Assembly: GCA_050260515.1 (NCBI GenBank)
Contig: JBLNCI010000038.1
Coordinates: forward strand, 5,087 to 69,086
Reading direction: 5' to 3'
Source of the DNA: DATJIG01 sp050260515
GTDB lineage: Bacteria; Pseudomonadota; Alphaproteobacteria; SMXQ01
Length of the DNA stretch: 64,000 bases
Shown here: one piece after another, positions 1 through 10,917 of the stretch
Layout of the letters: every line of letters starts with the position of its first letter
How positions within the stretch are numbered: the stretch's first letter is position 1
Notes under the pieces: model-generated
The model's input: only the letters and a program-made list of their open reading frames with translations
What the model was told of the DNA's origin: nothing
The model's database searches: none
Position numbers and translations under genes: made by a program

Positions 1-1417
<1,417 letters not shown>

Positions 1418-1421
<4 letters not shown>

Positions 1422-1948
1422 AGCGGGCCCTCGCGATCGCCCTGGTCCTGCTGCTGGCCGGCTGCGGTTACCATCCGCTGTACGGCACGCGCGCGGACAG
1501 CGCGTCTGCGGACGAGCTCGCCAGCATCTACGTCGGGCCGGTGCCGAATCGCGAGGGGCAGATCCTCCGCAATTACCTGATCGAACGGCTGAGCGAGAAT
1601 GCGCAGCCCGGCAACCCCACGCACACGCTCCAGATCGCATTGAGCATCCAGGCGACGGGCGTCGCGCTGTCGCGCGACAACACGACGAGCCGCACCAACA
1701 TCACCGCGATCGCCAACTTCGTCCTGAGCGAGCCGGCCACGAATCGCCCGGTGCTGAAGGGCGTCGTCCGGGCCACGTCGTCGTACGACGTCATGCAGTC
1801 GGATTACGCCACGCTGGTGTCGCGCGAGGATGCGGTGAACCGCACGTTGCGCGAGGTCTCGGACGAGATGCGGACCCGGCTGGCCGTCTACTTCACCGAC
1901 CGCAAGACGCGGGGCCCGGAGGCCGCCGCGAAGACGAGCTCTCCTTGA
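1418..1948 (+). CDS. lptE: LPS-assembly lipoprotein LptE
   Basis: Outer-membrane lipoprotein that plugs and helps fold the LptD pore delivering lipopolysaccharide to the cell surface. The 176-residue product starts MKRALAIALVLLLAGCGYHPLYG. That is a lipoprotein signal with lipobox LLAGC, followed by the GYHPLYG segment typical of alphaproteobacterial LptE. The ATG overlaps the leuS stop, and its own stop overlaps the TTG of holA. The leuS-lptE-holA order is conserved in proteobacteria and supports the call, since the body of the protein is weakly conserved. Confidence 0.9.
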
Positions 1949-2988
1949 AGCTCGCGCCGCGCGACATTCGCGGCTTCCTCGCAGCGCCCCCCGCCAGGGT
2001 CGCGGCGGCGCTCATCTACGGGCCGGACGCCGGCCTCGTGCGGGAGCGCGCCGAGGGACTCGTGCGGCATTTCGCCGGTTCACTCGACGATCCGTTCCGC
2101 GTCGCCGAGCTTCAGGCAGGCCAGCTCCGCGAGGATCCCGCGCGACTGGTCGACGAAGTCTTCGCGCTGTCGTTCACCGGCGGGCGCCGCGTGGTGCGGG
2201 TCCGTGGCGCCGCCGATTCCCACAGCGAGACCTTCGAAGCTCTGTTCGCGGAGATCGCCGGTCGCAACGCAACGGGCGTCGGATTCGTCGTCATCGAGGC
2301 GGGCGACCTCGGCGCGCGGTCGTCACTGCGCGCCCTGTTCGAGGAACAGGCGAGCGCCGCCGCTATCCCCTGCTACCTCGATTCGCCCGACGAGCTCGAG
2401 GCCCTCGTGCGCTCGACGTTGAAGGAGCGCGGCATCACGATCGACGACGACGCGCTCGGCTATTTCGTGGAGCGACTCGGTGAGGATCGCGGTGCCAGCC
2501 GCAGCGAAGTCGAGAAGCTCGCGTTGTATGCGGAAGGCGAAGGAGAAGTCGGGATCGCCGACGTGCGCGCGCTCGTCGGCGCCGGCGGAAACGTCGGCTT
2601 CGACGACGCGAGCCTCGCCGCGGCAACGGGCGACGCACCCGCGCTCGATCGCGCGCTGACGCTGCTCTACGACGAAGGAACCTCGCCGATCGCCGTGCTG
2701 CGCGGCGCGCAGCGCGTGTTCCAGCGTCTCCACATCGCCGCGAGCAAGGTCGCGGACGGCGCCGATCCCGAAGGCGCGCTGAAGGCGCTGCGGCCGCCGG
2801 TGTTCTTCAAGGAGATGCCGCGGTGGAAGGCGGCGCTCTCGGCGTGGTCGCCGCGACGGATCGCCGACGCGCTCGACATCCTGATGAAGTCGGAAGCCGA
2901 TTGTAAGACCACCGGCCTTCCAGCGAACGCCGTCGCGGCGCGGGCGCTGCTGCAGATCGCCAGCGCCGCGCGTCGCGCGCGGCGCTGA
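1945..2988 (+). CDS. holA: DNA polymerase III delta subunit
   Basis: Clamp-loader subunit that opens the beta sliding clamp. The 347-residue product has the family pattern: an N-terminal RecA-like fold with the segment ALIYGPDAGLVRERA, a lid, and a helical collar domain. The start is a TTG whose last two bases share the lptE stop (TTGA). I prefer it because nothing upstream is in frame without running into lptE. It is convergent with parB. A 6-bp inverted repeat (CGCTGA/TCAGCG, 2983-2997) spans its stop codon and may end both transcripts. Confidence 0.93.
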   Translation: MKLAPRDIRGFLAAPPARVAAALIYGPDAGLVRERAEGLVRHFAGSLDDPFRVAELQAGQLREDPARLVDEVFALSFTGGRRVVRVRGAADSHSETFEALFAEIAGRNATGVGFVVIEAGDLGARSSLRALFEEQASAAAIPCYLDSPDELEALVRSTLKERGITIDDDALGYFVERLGEDRGASRSEVEKLALYAEGEGEVGIADVRALVGAGGNVGFDDASLAAATGDAPALDRALTLLYDEGTSPIAVLRGAQRVFQRLHIAASKVADGADPEGALKALRPPVFFKEMPRWKAALSAWSPRRIADALDILMKSEADCKTTGLPANAVAARALLQIASAARRARR

Positions 2989-3003
2989 TCTTCAGCGGCG
3001 AAG

Positions 3004-3909
3004 TCAGTCGAGAGGACCGATCGGCTTCTTCAGTCGACGCAGGACGTCGTCGAGCTGCTCGAGCGTGTTGTAGGCGATGCGCAGCTCGCCGCCCTTCCCC
3101 GAGAACGAGATGTTGACCTTGAGCCCGAGTAGGTTCGAGAGGTCGCGCTCGAGCGCGAGCGTGTCGACGTCCTTGTGCTCGGGCGGCTTCGGCGCGCGCT
3201 TCGCGCCCGTGGCCTTGCCCGATTGCGCGAGGCGCTCGGTCGCGCGCACGTTGAGGTTCTTCGCGACGATTTCGCCGGCGAGCGCGACCGGATCCGGAGC
3301 TCCGATCAGTGCGCGCGCGTGTCCCGCGGACAGCTTGCCCTGCGCGACCATGTCGCGTACGTCGACGGGAAGTCCGAGAAGACGCAGCGTGTTGGCGACG
3401 TAGCTGCGACTCTTGCCGAGCGCATTGCCGAGCTCCTCCTGGGTGTGGTGGAACTCGTTCATGAGGCGCTGATAGGCTTCGGCCTCCTCGATCGGATTGA
3501 GATCCTGGCGCTGGAGATTCTCGACGAGCGCGATCTCGAGCGCGTCGCGATCCTCGAGCTCTCGGACGATGACCGGCACTTCGTGCAGGCGCGCGAGCTG
3601 CGCGGCGCGCCACCGACGCTCGCCGGCGATAATCTCGTAGGACTCCGGGCGTTCCGGATCGCGACGCACGAGAATCGGCTGCAGCACGCCCTTCGTACGG
3701 ATCGAGTCGGCGAGCGCCGCGAGCTCCGCGTCGTCGAACACGCGGCGCGGCTGGAACCGGCCGGGCCGAAGGAATTCGACGGGCACCGTCTTGCCGCTAC
3801 GAACCTTGTCGAGGGCCGGAGTGTCGGAAGGCTCTTCGCCGAACAGCACCGCGAGTCCGCGGCCGAGATTTTGGCGACGCCCCTTCGCGTCTTCTGCCGC
3901 GGCGCTCAT
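3004..3909 (-). CDS. parB: Chromosome-partitioning protein ParB
   Basis: CTP-dependent DNA clamp that loads at parS and spreads to organise the origin region for segregation. The 301-residue product shows the CTP-binding motif GERRWRA at about residues 96-102, the ENLQR motif at 130-134, and a helix-turn-helix (QEELGNALGKSRSYVANTLRLL) that reads parS. The C-terminal dimerisation domain follows a basic linker. It overlaps parA by 4 bases (ATGA). Three parS sites lie within 3.5 kb, so the whole ParABS system is local. Confidence 0.97.
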   Translation of the reverse strand: MSAAAEDAKGRRQNLGRGLAVLFGEEPSDTPALDKVRSGKTVPVEFLRPGRFQPRRVFDDAELAALADSIRTKGVLQPILVRRDPERPESYEIIAGERRWRAAQLARLHEVPVIVRELEDRDALEIALVENLQRQDLNPIEEAEAYQRLMNEFHHTQEELGNALGKSRSYVANTLRLLGLPVDVRDMVAQGKLSAGHARALIGAPDPVALAGEIVAKNLNVRATERLAQSGKATGAKRAPKPPEHKDVDTLALERDLSNLLGLKVNISFSGKGGELRIAYNTLEQLDDVLRRLKKPIGPLD

Positions 3910-4829
3910 GCTGCCTTCTCTCCTTCCTCACGGTGCAGAATTTCCCGGGCGAGCCGGATGTAGGCCTGCGATCCGCTGCAGCGCCAGTCGTAGAGCAGCA
4001 CCGGCTTCCCATGACTCGGCGCTTCCGAGACCCGGACGTTGCGCGGGATCACCGTGCTGTAGACCTTGTCGCCGATGAATCCGCGCACGTCGGCGGCGAC
4101 CATCTCCGAGAGATTGTTCCGGGCGTCGAACATGGTCAGGACGATCCCCTGCACCTCGAGCTTGGGGTTGAGGTGCTTGCGCACGCGCTCGACGGTTTTC
4201 AGCAGGTGGCTCAGTCCTTCCAGCGCGAAGAACTCGCACTGCAGCGGAACCAGGATCGAATCGGCGGCCGACAGCGCATTCAGGGTCAGCAGGCCGAGCG
4301 CCGGCGGGCAATCGATCAGCACGTAGTCGAACGGGATGTCGCTGCGAGAGAGCAGGTCGCGCAGGCGGTATTCGCGTCGCTCGATATCGATGAGCTCGAG
4401 CTCGGCACCGGCGAGATCGACCGACGCGGGGACGACGGCAAGGCCGGGGACGTTGCTGTGCACGACGGCGTCGGAGAGCGCGATGTCGCCGACGAGCAGG
4501 TCGTACGTCGAATGGCTGCGCTGGTCGCGGCGGATGCCCAGACCGGTCGAGGCGTTGCCTTGAGGATCGAGGTCGATAACCAGAACTGTCCGTTCGGTGG
4601 CCGCGAGCGCCGTTGCCAGGTTTATGGCCGTGGTGGTCTTGCCGACACCGCCCTTCTGGTTGGCGATGGCGATGACCCGAGGCCGGTGCTGCGGAATCGT
4701 TTCACGTGAAACAACAGGGGCTTCCGCGACGGGAGGCCGCTCGGCTTCGATGACTTCGGCAGTGGTGGTGGTGGCTTGGACTGACGCGGAGCCGGACTGG
4801 CTATTTTGATCCGACGGTTGACCGGTCAT
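3906..4829 (-). CDS. parA: Chromosome-partitioning ATPase ParA
   Basis: Deviant Walker-type ATPase that moves ParB-parS complexes along the nucleoid. The signature loop KGGVGKTTT is at about residues 59-67 and the A' motif is LVIDLDPQGNAS. The 307-residue product has an unusually long, Thr/Ala-rich N-terminal extension of about 50 residues before the fold. A parS site is embedded in that extension, where it encodes VSRET. The start codon lies inside the 3' end of rsmG (29-base overlap), so rsmG-parA-parB is translationally linked. Confidence 0.96.
   Translation of the reverse strand: MTGQPSDQNSQSGSASVQATTTTAEVIEAERPPVAEAPVVSRETIPQHRPRVIAIANQKGGVGKTTTAINLATALAATERTVLVIDLDPQGNASTGLGIRRDQRSHSTYDLLVGDIALSDAVVHSNVPGLAVVPASVDLAGAELELIDIERREYRLRDLLSRSDIPFDYVLIDCPPALGLLTLNALSAADSILVPLQCEFFALEGLSHLLKTVERVRKHLNPKLEVQGIVLTMFDARNNLSEMVAADVRGFIGDKVYSTVIPRNVRVSEAPSHGKPVLLYDWRCSGSQAYIRLAREILHREEGEKAA
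4698..4713. promoter_or_regulatory. parS site 1 (in parA)
   Basis: CGTTTCACGTGAAACA matches the consensus TGTTTCACGTGAAACA at 15 of 16 positions and contains the full 14-bp palindrome. It lies inside the parA coding sequence, encoding VSRET in the N-terminal extension. Confidence 0.93.
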
Positions 4830-5460
4830 GACGGGTCGCCCTTTTTATCTGAACGATGAAGCCGGATGGATCCGAGCGGCTCGGATGCAGTTCGACGTCC
4901 ATCTTCCAGTCTTTGGCCGCAGCGGTCAATTCCTTGTGGGTCTGACTGCCCTTGAGCAGCAGGAATTGAGTCGAGGGTTGCACGTAGGCATCAGCCAGCT
5001 CCAGGACCACCTCGACGGGCGCCAGAGCTCGCGCGGTAATGACGTCCGCCTTCACCGGGTTGGCTGCGGTTTCCGCCCTTTCGCTGTGCACTGCGACGTC
5101 GGTCCCCGTCGCGCGCGCCGCCTCCCTGAGGAAAGTCGCCTTCCGGCGATCGGACTCGACCAAATGGGCTGAGATTCGGTCCCCTGCGACAATCGCCAGG
5201 ACGAGCCCCGGAAATCCGCCGCCGGAGCCAAGATCCACAACTACCGACGGCTGGTCGCTTGAGGGCAACAACGGGAGGAGCTGCGCGGAATCCCAGAAAT
5301 GGCGGCGCCATGGATCGGCCAGCGTGCTGACCCCGACGAGATTTATGGCGCCGTTCCACTTTCGCAGTAACTGTAAGTAACTGTCGAGGCGGTCGAGTGT
5401 TTCACGTGAAACACCGGCCAACGACGCGAACTCCTCCGGGGTCATGGCTGGCGGCGGCAT
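4801..5460 (-). CDS. rsmG: 16S rRNA (guanine-527-N7)-methyltransferase RsmG
   Basis: Methylates G527 of 16S rRNA using SAM. The SAM-binding motif VVDLGSGGGFPGLVLAI and the segment KWNGAINLVGV are characteristic of RsmG. I chose the ATG at 5460 (MPPPAMTPEE..., 219 residues). The in-frame ATG at 5445 is a reasonable alternative. Reading further upstream would overlap mnmG with low-complexity sequence. A perfect parS site falls near the N terminus and encodes GVSRET. It sits 4 bases after the mnmG stop, with parA downstream. Confidence 0.94.
   Translation of the reverse strand: MPPPAMTPEEFASLAGVSRETLDRLDSYLQLLRKWNGAINLVGVSTLADPWRRHFWDSAQLLPLLPSSDQPSVVVDLGSGGGFPGLVLAIVAGDRISAHLVESDRRKATFLREAARATGTDVAVHSERAETAANPVKADVITARALAPVEVVLELADAYVQPSTQFLLLKGSQTHKELTAAAKDWKMDVELHPSRSDPSGFIVQIKRATRHDRSTVGSK
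5398..5413. promoter_or_regulatory. parS site 2 (in rsmG)
   Basis: TGTTTCACGTGAAACA is a perfect 16-of-16 match to the ParB-binding consensus. It lies inside rsmG, where it encodes the conserved-looking VSRET segment. Confidence 0.97.
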
Positions 5461-5464
5461 CGAT

Positions 5465-7381
5465 CTACTCCGCCGCCACTCCGTTGGGCGTGGCGCGCCG
5501 GCGAAGGTACGCCAACAGGGCGATAATGGCCGCCGGCGTGATTCCGGGAATGCGGCCCGCCTGGCCGAGGGTGGCAGGCGCCACACGCTTCAGCTTCTCG
5601 CGGACCTCGGCGGACAGGCCACCCACGGCGTCATAGTCGAGCCCGGCGGGGATTTCCTGGGCCTCCTCTCGCCGGAACGCCGCGATCTCGGTTTCCTGGC
5701 GGATGAGATAGCCCGCGTAGCGGGCGTCGATCTCAAGGGCTTGGGCGACGTGCGACGAAACGTCGCCGAAGGCGGGCCAGACGGTGGCGATTGTCGCCAT
5801 CGACATTCCGGGAAGGCCAAGAACGTCGTGGGCGCTGCGTGCGCTGCCGTCGCGCGGCACGGCGAGCCCGAGCTTTCCCAAGTCTTCGGCAGACGACCGG
5901 GTGGCGCAAAGGGCCTGCTTCGCGTCTCGGTATGCCGCCTCCTTTTGAGCGAACGCGGTTCGACGCGCCGCGCCGACGCAGCCGACGCGGGTCCCCTCGC
6001 CGGTGAGGCGGAAATCCGCGTTGTCGGCCCGCAGCGTCAGCCGGTACTCGGCCCGCGAGGTGAACATCCGGTACGGCTCGGTGACCCCCTGGGTGACGAG
6101 GTCATCGATGAGCACGCCGATGTAGCCCTGGCTGCGATCGAGCACGAACCCGTCGGCCGGCGCATCGCCTGAAGCGCGACCAGCGGACAGCGCCGCGTTG
6201 ATGCCAGCCATGATGCCTTGAGCCGCCGCCTCTTCGTACCCCGTCGTGCCGTTGATCTGGCCGGCGAAGAACAGCCGCGGAATCCGCCGCGTCTCCAGGG
6301 TCGGCCGGAGCTCGCGCGGATCGACGTAGTCGTATTCCACTGCATACCCCGGGCGAATCATGCGGACCCGCTCGAGCCCCGGGATTGTGGCGAGCAACGC
6401 GAGCTGCACGTCCTCGGGCAACGACGTGGAAATGCCGTTGGGATAGACGGTCGGGTCGTCGAGGCCTTCGGGCTCGAGATAGATCTGATGCCGCGACCGG
6501 TCCGCGAACCGCACCACCTTGTCCTCGATCGACGGGCAGTACCGCGGTCCGCGACTCTGGATCTGGCCCGAGTACATCGGCGCCCGATGTATGTTCCCGC
6601 GAATCAGCGCGTGGCTCTCCTCGGTGGTCCCCGTGATGAAGCAGCTCACCTGCGGCGTCGTGATGCCCCGGCTGAGAAACGAGAACGGGACCGGCGGATC
6701 GTCGCCGCGCTGTTCTTCCAACGCTGCCCAGTCGACGGTGCGCCCATCGAGACGCGGCGGTGTGCCGGTCTTCAGCCGACCGAGGGCGAAGCCGAAGCGT
6801 TCGAGCGTCCGCGACAGCCCCACGCTCGGCGCTTCGCCGACCCGGCCCGCGGGCGTCGTCTTCTCGCCGATGTGGATCAAGCCGCGCAGGAACGTGCCGG
6901 TGGTCAGCACGACAGCTCCGCAGCGGATCGTCTCTCCAGCCGAAGTGACGACGCCGGTCACGCGCCCGGCGTCGTCAAGCATCACGTCCTCGGCCGAGCC
7001 CGCGGCGATGGTGAGCCCGGGCTGCTCTTTCAGCAGCCGCTGCACCGCAGTCCGGTACAGCTTGCGGTCGGCCTGGGCGCGCGGGCCCCAGACCGCTGGA
7101 CCCTTGGACGCGTTCAGGACCCGGAACTGAATGCCGGCCGCGTCAGCGGCCCGGCCCATGATGCCGTCGAGCGCGTCGATCTCGCGCACGAGCTGACCCT
7201 TGCCGATCCCGCCGATCGCCGGGTTGCACGACATTTCGCCAATGGTTTCAGGTTTTTGCGTGAGCAGCAGGGTGCGGGCACCCATCCGCACAGCCGCGGC
7301 TGCGGCCTCGCAGCCGGCGTGTCCGCCGCCGACCACAACGACATCGAAACGTTCCGATCCCATGCGTTTCACGTGAAACAA
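5465..7381 (-). CDS. mnmG: tRNA uridine-5-carboxymethylaminomethyl synthesis enzyme MnmG (GidA)
   Basis: FAD-dependent partner of MnmE that modifies U34 of tRNAs reading NNA/NNG codons. It shows the FAD-binding motif VVVVGGGHAGCEAAAAA at the N terminus, CNPAIGGIGKGQLVREIDALDG, and the helical GidA-associated C-terminal domain. Length (638 or 632 residues) is normal. The start is ambiguous: a TTG at 7381 gives MFHVKRMGSERFD and lies within parS site 3, while an ATG at 7363 gives MGSERFD. Many mnmG proteins begin FHVK-like for the same reason. It is followed by rsmG, parA and parB. Confidence 0.95.
   Translation of the reverse strand: MFHVKRMGSERFDVVVVGGGHAGCEAAAAAVRMGARTLLLTQKPETIGEMSCNPAIGGIGKGQLVREIDALDGIMGRAADAAGIQFRVLNASKGPAVWGPRAQADRKLYRTAVQRLLKEQPGLTIAAGSAEDVMLDDAGRVTGVVTSAGETIRCGAVVLTTGTFLRGLIHIGEKTTPAGRVGEAPSVGLSRTLERFGFALGRLKTGTPPRLDGRTVDWAALEEQRGDDPPVPFSFLSRGITTPQVSCFITGTTEESHALIRGNIHRAPMYSGQIQSRGPRYCPSIEDKVVRFADRSRHQIYLEPEGLDDPTVYPNGISTSLPEDVQLALLATIPGLERVRMIRPGYAVEYDYVDPRELRPTLETRRIPRLFFAGQINGTTGYEEAAAQGIMAGINAALSAGRASGDAPADGFVLDRSQGYIGVLIDDLVTQGVTEPYRMFTSRAEYRLTLRADNADFRLTGEGTRVGCVGAARRTAFAQKEAAYRDAKQALCATRSSAEDLGKLGLAVPRDGSARSAHDVLGLPGMSMATIATVWPAFGDVSSHVAQALEIDARYAGYLIRQETEIAAFRREEAQEIPAGLDYDAVGGLSAEVREKLKRVAPATLGQAGRIPGITPAAIIALLAYLRRRATPNGVAAE
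7365..7380. promoter_or_regulatory. parS site 3 (at mnmG start)
   Basis: CGTTTCACGTGAAACA matches the consensus at 15 of 16 positions and overlaps the possible TTG start of mnmG, encoding FHVKR on the minus strand. ParB bound here could interfere with mnmG initiation; that is inference. Confidence 0.92.
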
Positions 7382-7461
7382 TCGACAGTTAGACGCGTTG
7401 CACGTACGTCAGACGCGTACTCGGCTAGCGGCGAACTGGCAATACGTACATCTGTACGCGT

Positions 7462-8802
7462 TTACTTCCCGATGCAGAACTCTCGGAAGATCACGTCGAG
7501 CACATCCTCGACGCCGATCTCGCCGGTGATGACGCCAAGGGCCCGCGCCGCGCGACGGAGATATTCCCCGGCCAGCTCGACCTCAGCCAAACCGAGGGCA
7601 CTGCGTAATGCAGCGGCCGCCCGTTGTACACCCTCGCGATGGCGCACCCGGGTGATCGCCGCCGTCTCGGGCAACGCGGCGAGGTCCGCCGCCCGGTCCC
7701 GAACCGCTTTCAGGAGCTCGCCCAGTCCCTCGCCCGTCTTGGCCGATACCCAGAGCCCCTCCGTCTTCCCCCGACGCGCATCCGCCACCAGGTCCGCCTT
7801 GTTGAACACAGCAATGGCATTCCCGTTCGTCGGCTCGTTCGCGGCGGTCGCATCGTGGACCGCGAGGACGATATCCGCCTCGCCGGCCCACGCCCGGGCA
7901 CGGCGCACACCCTCGGCCTCGATCTCGTCCGCGCTGTCGCGCAGGCCCGCGGTGTCGGCGAGCACCACCGGCACTCCACCCAGATCGAGCGAGACTTCGA
8001 CCACGTCCCGCGTCGTCCCGGGACGGCTCGACACGATCGCCACGTCCCGTCCCGCGAGCGCATTCAGCAGGCTCGACTTGCCGACGTTCGGCGCGCCGAC
8101 GATCGCGACGCGCAACCCGTCGCGGATGCGTTCGCCGCGCCGGTCGTCCGCCAGGTGCTTTTCCATGGCCGACAGCAGCGCCTCGATCCGCGGCCGCGTC
8201 TCGTCGAAGATCGCCGCCGGAATGTCCTCGTCCGGAAAATCGATTCCCGCTTCAAAACGAGCAAGAATCCCGAGGATTTCGCGCTTCCAGCCGTCATACA
8301 GCGAACCCAGCGCGCCCTCGAGCTGCCGTCGCGCCTGGCGCCTCTGGGACTCGGTCTCTGCCGCGACGAGATCGGCGAGCGCCTCCACCCGGGTGAGGTC
8401 GAGCTTGCCGGCTTCCAGCGCCCGTCGCGTGAACTCGCCCGGCGCCGCCGCGCGTGTTCCCGGTACCGACACGAGCGCCTCGGTCACCGCGCGGGCGATC
8501 GCCCGGCCACCATGAAGGTACAGCTCGATGACGTCTTCGCCGGTGAAGCTCGCGGGACCCTCAAACCAGACCGCCAGGCCGTCGTCGATGACCTCTCCGG
8601 TGGCGCGCGCGTGGACCCGCACGCGCACCATCGAGCGCGCATCCGGAAGCGACCGCCGGCAGAGGGCGGCGAACACGTCCGCCGCCGCGGGACCCGAGAC
8701 GCGCCACACCGCGACCCCGGCCGCGCCCGGCGCGCTGGCGAGCGCGAAAATCGTCGCGCGATCCGCCGCGCCATCGCGCGGCACTGCCACGGATTTGCTC
8801 AC
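7462..8802 (-). CDS. mnmE: tRNA modification GTPase MnmE
   Basis: GTPase that works with MnmG on the wobble uridine of tRNA. The 446-residue product has the N-terminal tetrahydrofolate-binding domain, a G domain with P-loop GAPNVGKSSLLNALAG and switch segment SSRPGTTRDVVE, and the required C-terminal FCIGK motif with its invariant cysteine. I chose the GTG at 8802 (MSKSVAVPRDG...) because homology begins there, although the frame stays open for 2 kb upstream. It is 80 bases from mnmG. The usual next gene, rho, is displaced by about 7 kb of other genes. Confidence 0.95.
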   Translation of the reverse strand: MSKSVAVPRDGAADRATIFALASAPGAAGVAVWRVSGPAAADVFAALCRRSLPDARSMVRVRVHARATGEVIDDGLAVWFEGPASFTGEDVIELYLHGGRAIARAVTEALVSVPGTRAAAPGEFTRRALEAGKLDLTRVEALADLVAAETESQRRQARRQLEGALGSLYDGWKREILGILARFEAGIDFPDEDIPAAIFDETRPRIEALLSAMEKHLADDRRGERIRDGLRVAIVGAPNVGKSSLLNALAGRDVAIVSSRPGTTRDVVEVSLDLGGVPVVLADTAGLRDSADEIEAEGVRRARAWAGEADIVLAVHDATAANEPTNGNAIAVFNKADLVADARRGKTEGLWVSAKTGEGLGELLKAVRDRAADLAALPETAAITRVRHREGVQRAAAALRSALGLAEVELAGEYLRRAARALGVITGEIGVEDVLDVIFREFCIGK

Positions 8803-8883
8803 CGACCAGGTCCGATCACCGCTTGAGTTGCGGAGATTGCACGTCAAACTGGCCACCCGCAAGCGAAGGCCCCGCGTGACGCC

Positions 8884-10917
8884 ATGATCGGCAACCTGCT
8901 CTCCCAGGAAACGAGCCCCTATCTTCTCCAGCACAAGGACAACCCGGTCGCGTGGCGGCCGTGGGGACCGGAGGCATTCGAGGAGGCCCGCCGCGACGGC
9001 AAGCCGATCCTCCTGTCCGTGGGCTACGCCGCGTGCCACTGGTGCCATGTGATGGCGCACGAGAGCTTCGAGAACGCCGATACCGCGGCGCTGATGAACC
9101 AGCTCTTCGTCAACATCAAGGTCGACCGAGAGGAGCGCCCCGACGTCGACGCCATCTATCAGACCGCGCTCGCGCTGCTCGGTGAGCAGGGCGGCTGGCC
9201 GCTCACCATGTTCCTCACCGACAAGGCCGAGCCGTTCTGGGGCGGCACCTACTTCCCGCCGGAGCCACGGTACGGACGCCCCGCGTTCAAGCAGGTGCTG
9301 ACCGGCGTCGCCGACGTCTACCGCGGGTCGACGGACAAGGTCGCGCACAACGTCACGGCGCTGATCGGCGCGCTGCAGAAGCTGTCCGACGGCAGCGGCA
9401 CCGGCGCGGTCGTCCTCAACCGCGCGCTCCTCGACCGCGTCGCCGAGCGCGTGCTGCGCGAGTTCGATCCGATCAACGGCGGCATCGGCTCGGCGCCCAA
9501 GTTCCCCCACGTGCCGCACTTCGAGATGATCTGGCGCGCGTGGCTGCGCACCCACACCGAAGCGTACCGCGCGGCCGACGTGCATTCGCTCGAACGCATG
9601 AGCGAAGGCGGCATCTACGATCATCTCGGCGGCGGGTACGCGCGCTACGCGACCGACGCGACCTGGCTCGTGCCGCACTTCGAGAAGATGCTGTACGACA
9701 ACGCGCAGCTCCTCGAAGCGCTCGCGACGGTCTGGACCGGCACGCGGCGTCCTCTGTTCGCGCAGCGCGCGCGGGAGACAGTGGGCTGGCTGCTGCGCGA
9801 GATGGTGACCGACGAGGGCGCGTTCGCGTCGTCGCTCGATGCCGACAGCGAGGGCGAGGAAGGCCGCTTCTACGTCTGGACCGAGCCCGAGATCGACGCC
9901 CTGCTCGGCGGCGACGCGGCGTTGTTCAAGCGCGTCTACGACGTGCGCCCCGAGGGCAACTGGGAGGGCAAGACCATCCTCAATCGCCTGCACCGGCCGC
10001 TCGTCTCCGAGGACGAAGAGACGCAGCTCGCGGCGATGCGGGCGCGGCTGCTCGAGGTGCGCGACCGTCGTGTGCATCCCGGGCGCGACGACAAGGTCTT
10101 GGTCGACTGGAACGGCCTGATGATCGCCGCGCTGGTCGAGGCGGGACTCGTGTTCGACCAGCCGTCGTGGATCGCGGCCGCCGAAAAGGCCTACGGCTTT
10201 CTGCGCGGCCTCGCGCGCGACGGCAGGCTGCCTCACGCCTACCGCGCCGGGCGCACCACCGGTCGCGGCCTGCTCGACGATCACGCGCAGATGGCGCGCG
10301 CCGCGCTCAAGCTGTTCGAAGCGACGGGGGAATCGCGCTACGTCGACGATGCGCGCGCATTCGTCGCCACCCTTGACCGCCACTACTGGGACGAGGAGCG
10401 CGGCGGCTATTTCTTCACGCCCGACGACGCCTCCGATCTCATCGTCCGCACCCGCACCGCCGTCGACGCGGCGACGCCGTCGGGCAACGGCGTCATGGTC
10501 GGTGTGCTCGCGCGGCTCCACGCGATCACTGGTGAGGACGCGTACCGCGCCCGCGCGCAGAGCGTGGTCGATGCATTCTCCGGCGAAATCGAGCGCAACT
10601 TCTTCCCGCTCGCCACACTGCTCAACGGCGTGGAGACCCTCGAGCACCTGCAACAGGTCGTCGTCGTGGGACCGCACGGCGACGCGGCGACACGCGAGAT
10701 GATGCGCGCGGCCGTCTCGGTGTCCGCGCCCGACCGCCAGCTCCATCTCGTCGCCCCCGACGCGACGCTCCCGCCCGGCCATCCGGCGGCGGCCAAGCGC
10801 ATGATCGGCGGCGCTCCGACCGCCTACATCTGCGTCGGGCCGGTGTGCGGACCACCGGTGACCGATCCCGGAGCGCTGGCCGCGGCGCTCACCGATCAAG
10901 ATGGGGAACGATCATGA
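8884..10917 (+). CDS. DUF255 thioredoxin-fold protein (YyaL/SPATA20 family)
   Basis: A 677-residue protein with an N-terminal thioredoxin-like DUF255 domain and a C-terminal six-hairpin glycosidase-like helical domain. It begins GNLLSQETSPYLLQHKDNPVAW in the typical way. The CHWCHVM motif at about residues 51-57 replaces the thioredoxin CGPC, and a GGWPLTMFLTD segment follows. The family is widespread, but its substrate is not established; a redox or sugar-related role is inferred. The stop overlaps the next gene, ogt (ATGA). It is divergent from mnmE, with only 81 bases between them. Confidence 0.9.
   Translation: MIGNLLSQETSPYLLQHKDNPVAWRPWGPEAFEEARRDGKPILLSVGYAACHWCHVMAHESFENADTAALMNQLFVNIKVDREERPDVDAIYQTALALLGEQGGWPLTMFLTDKAEPFWGGTYFPPEPRYGRPAFKQVLTGVADVYRGSTDKVAHNVTALIGALQKLSDGSGTGAVVLNRALLDRVAERVLREFDPINGGIGSAPKFPHVPHFEMIWRAWLRTHTEAYRAADVHSLERMSEGGIYDHLGGGYARYATDATWLVPHFEKMLYDNAQLLEALATVWTGTRRPLFAQRARETVGWLLREMVTDEGAFASSLDADSEGEEGRFYVWTEPEIDALLGGDAALFKRVYDVRPEGNWEGKTILNRLHRPLVSEDEETQLAAMRARLLEVRDRRVHPGRDDKVLVDWNGLMIAALVEAGLVFDQPSWIAAAEKAYGFLRGLARDGRLPHAYRAGRTTGRGLLDDHAQMARAALKLFEATGESRYVDDARAFVATLDRHYWDEERGGYFFTPDDASDLIVRTRTAVDAATPSGNGVMVGVLARLHAITGEDAYRARAQSVVDAFSGEIERNFFPLATLLNGVETLEHLQQVVVVGPHGDAATREMMRAAVSVSAPDRQLHLVAPDATLPPGHPAAAKRMIGGAPTAYICVGPVCGPPVTDPGALAAALTDQDGERS

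Noticed and set aside
6218..8515. 765-codon plus-strand frame across mnmG and mnmE
   Set aside because: Antisense to two well-supported genes, Arg/Pro/Ser-rich and without any domain.
8803..10899. Open continuation of the mnmE frame for about 2 kb upstream (fusion protein?)
   Set aside because: It is antisense to the DUF255 gene, has no recognisable domain, and is explained by GC-rich sequence rarely producing stops. MnmE homology starts at 8802.
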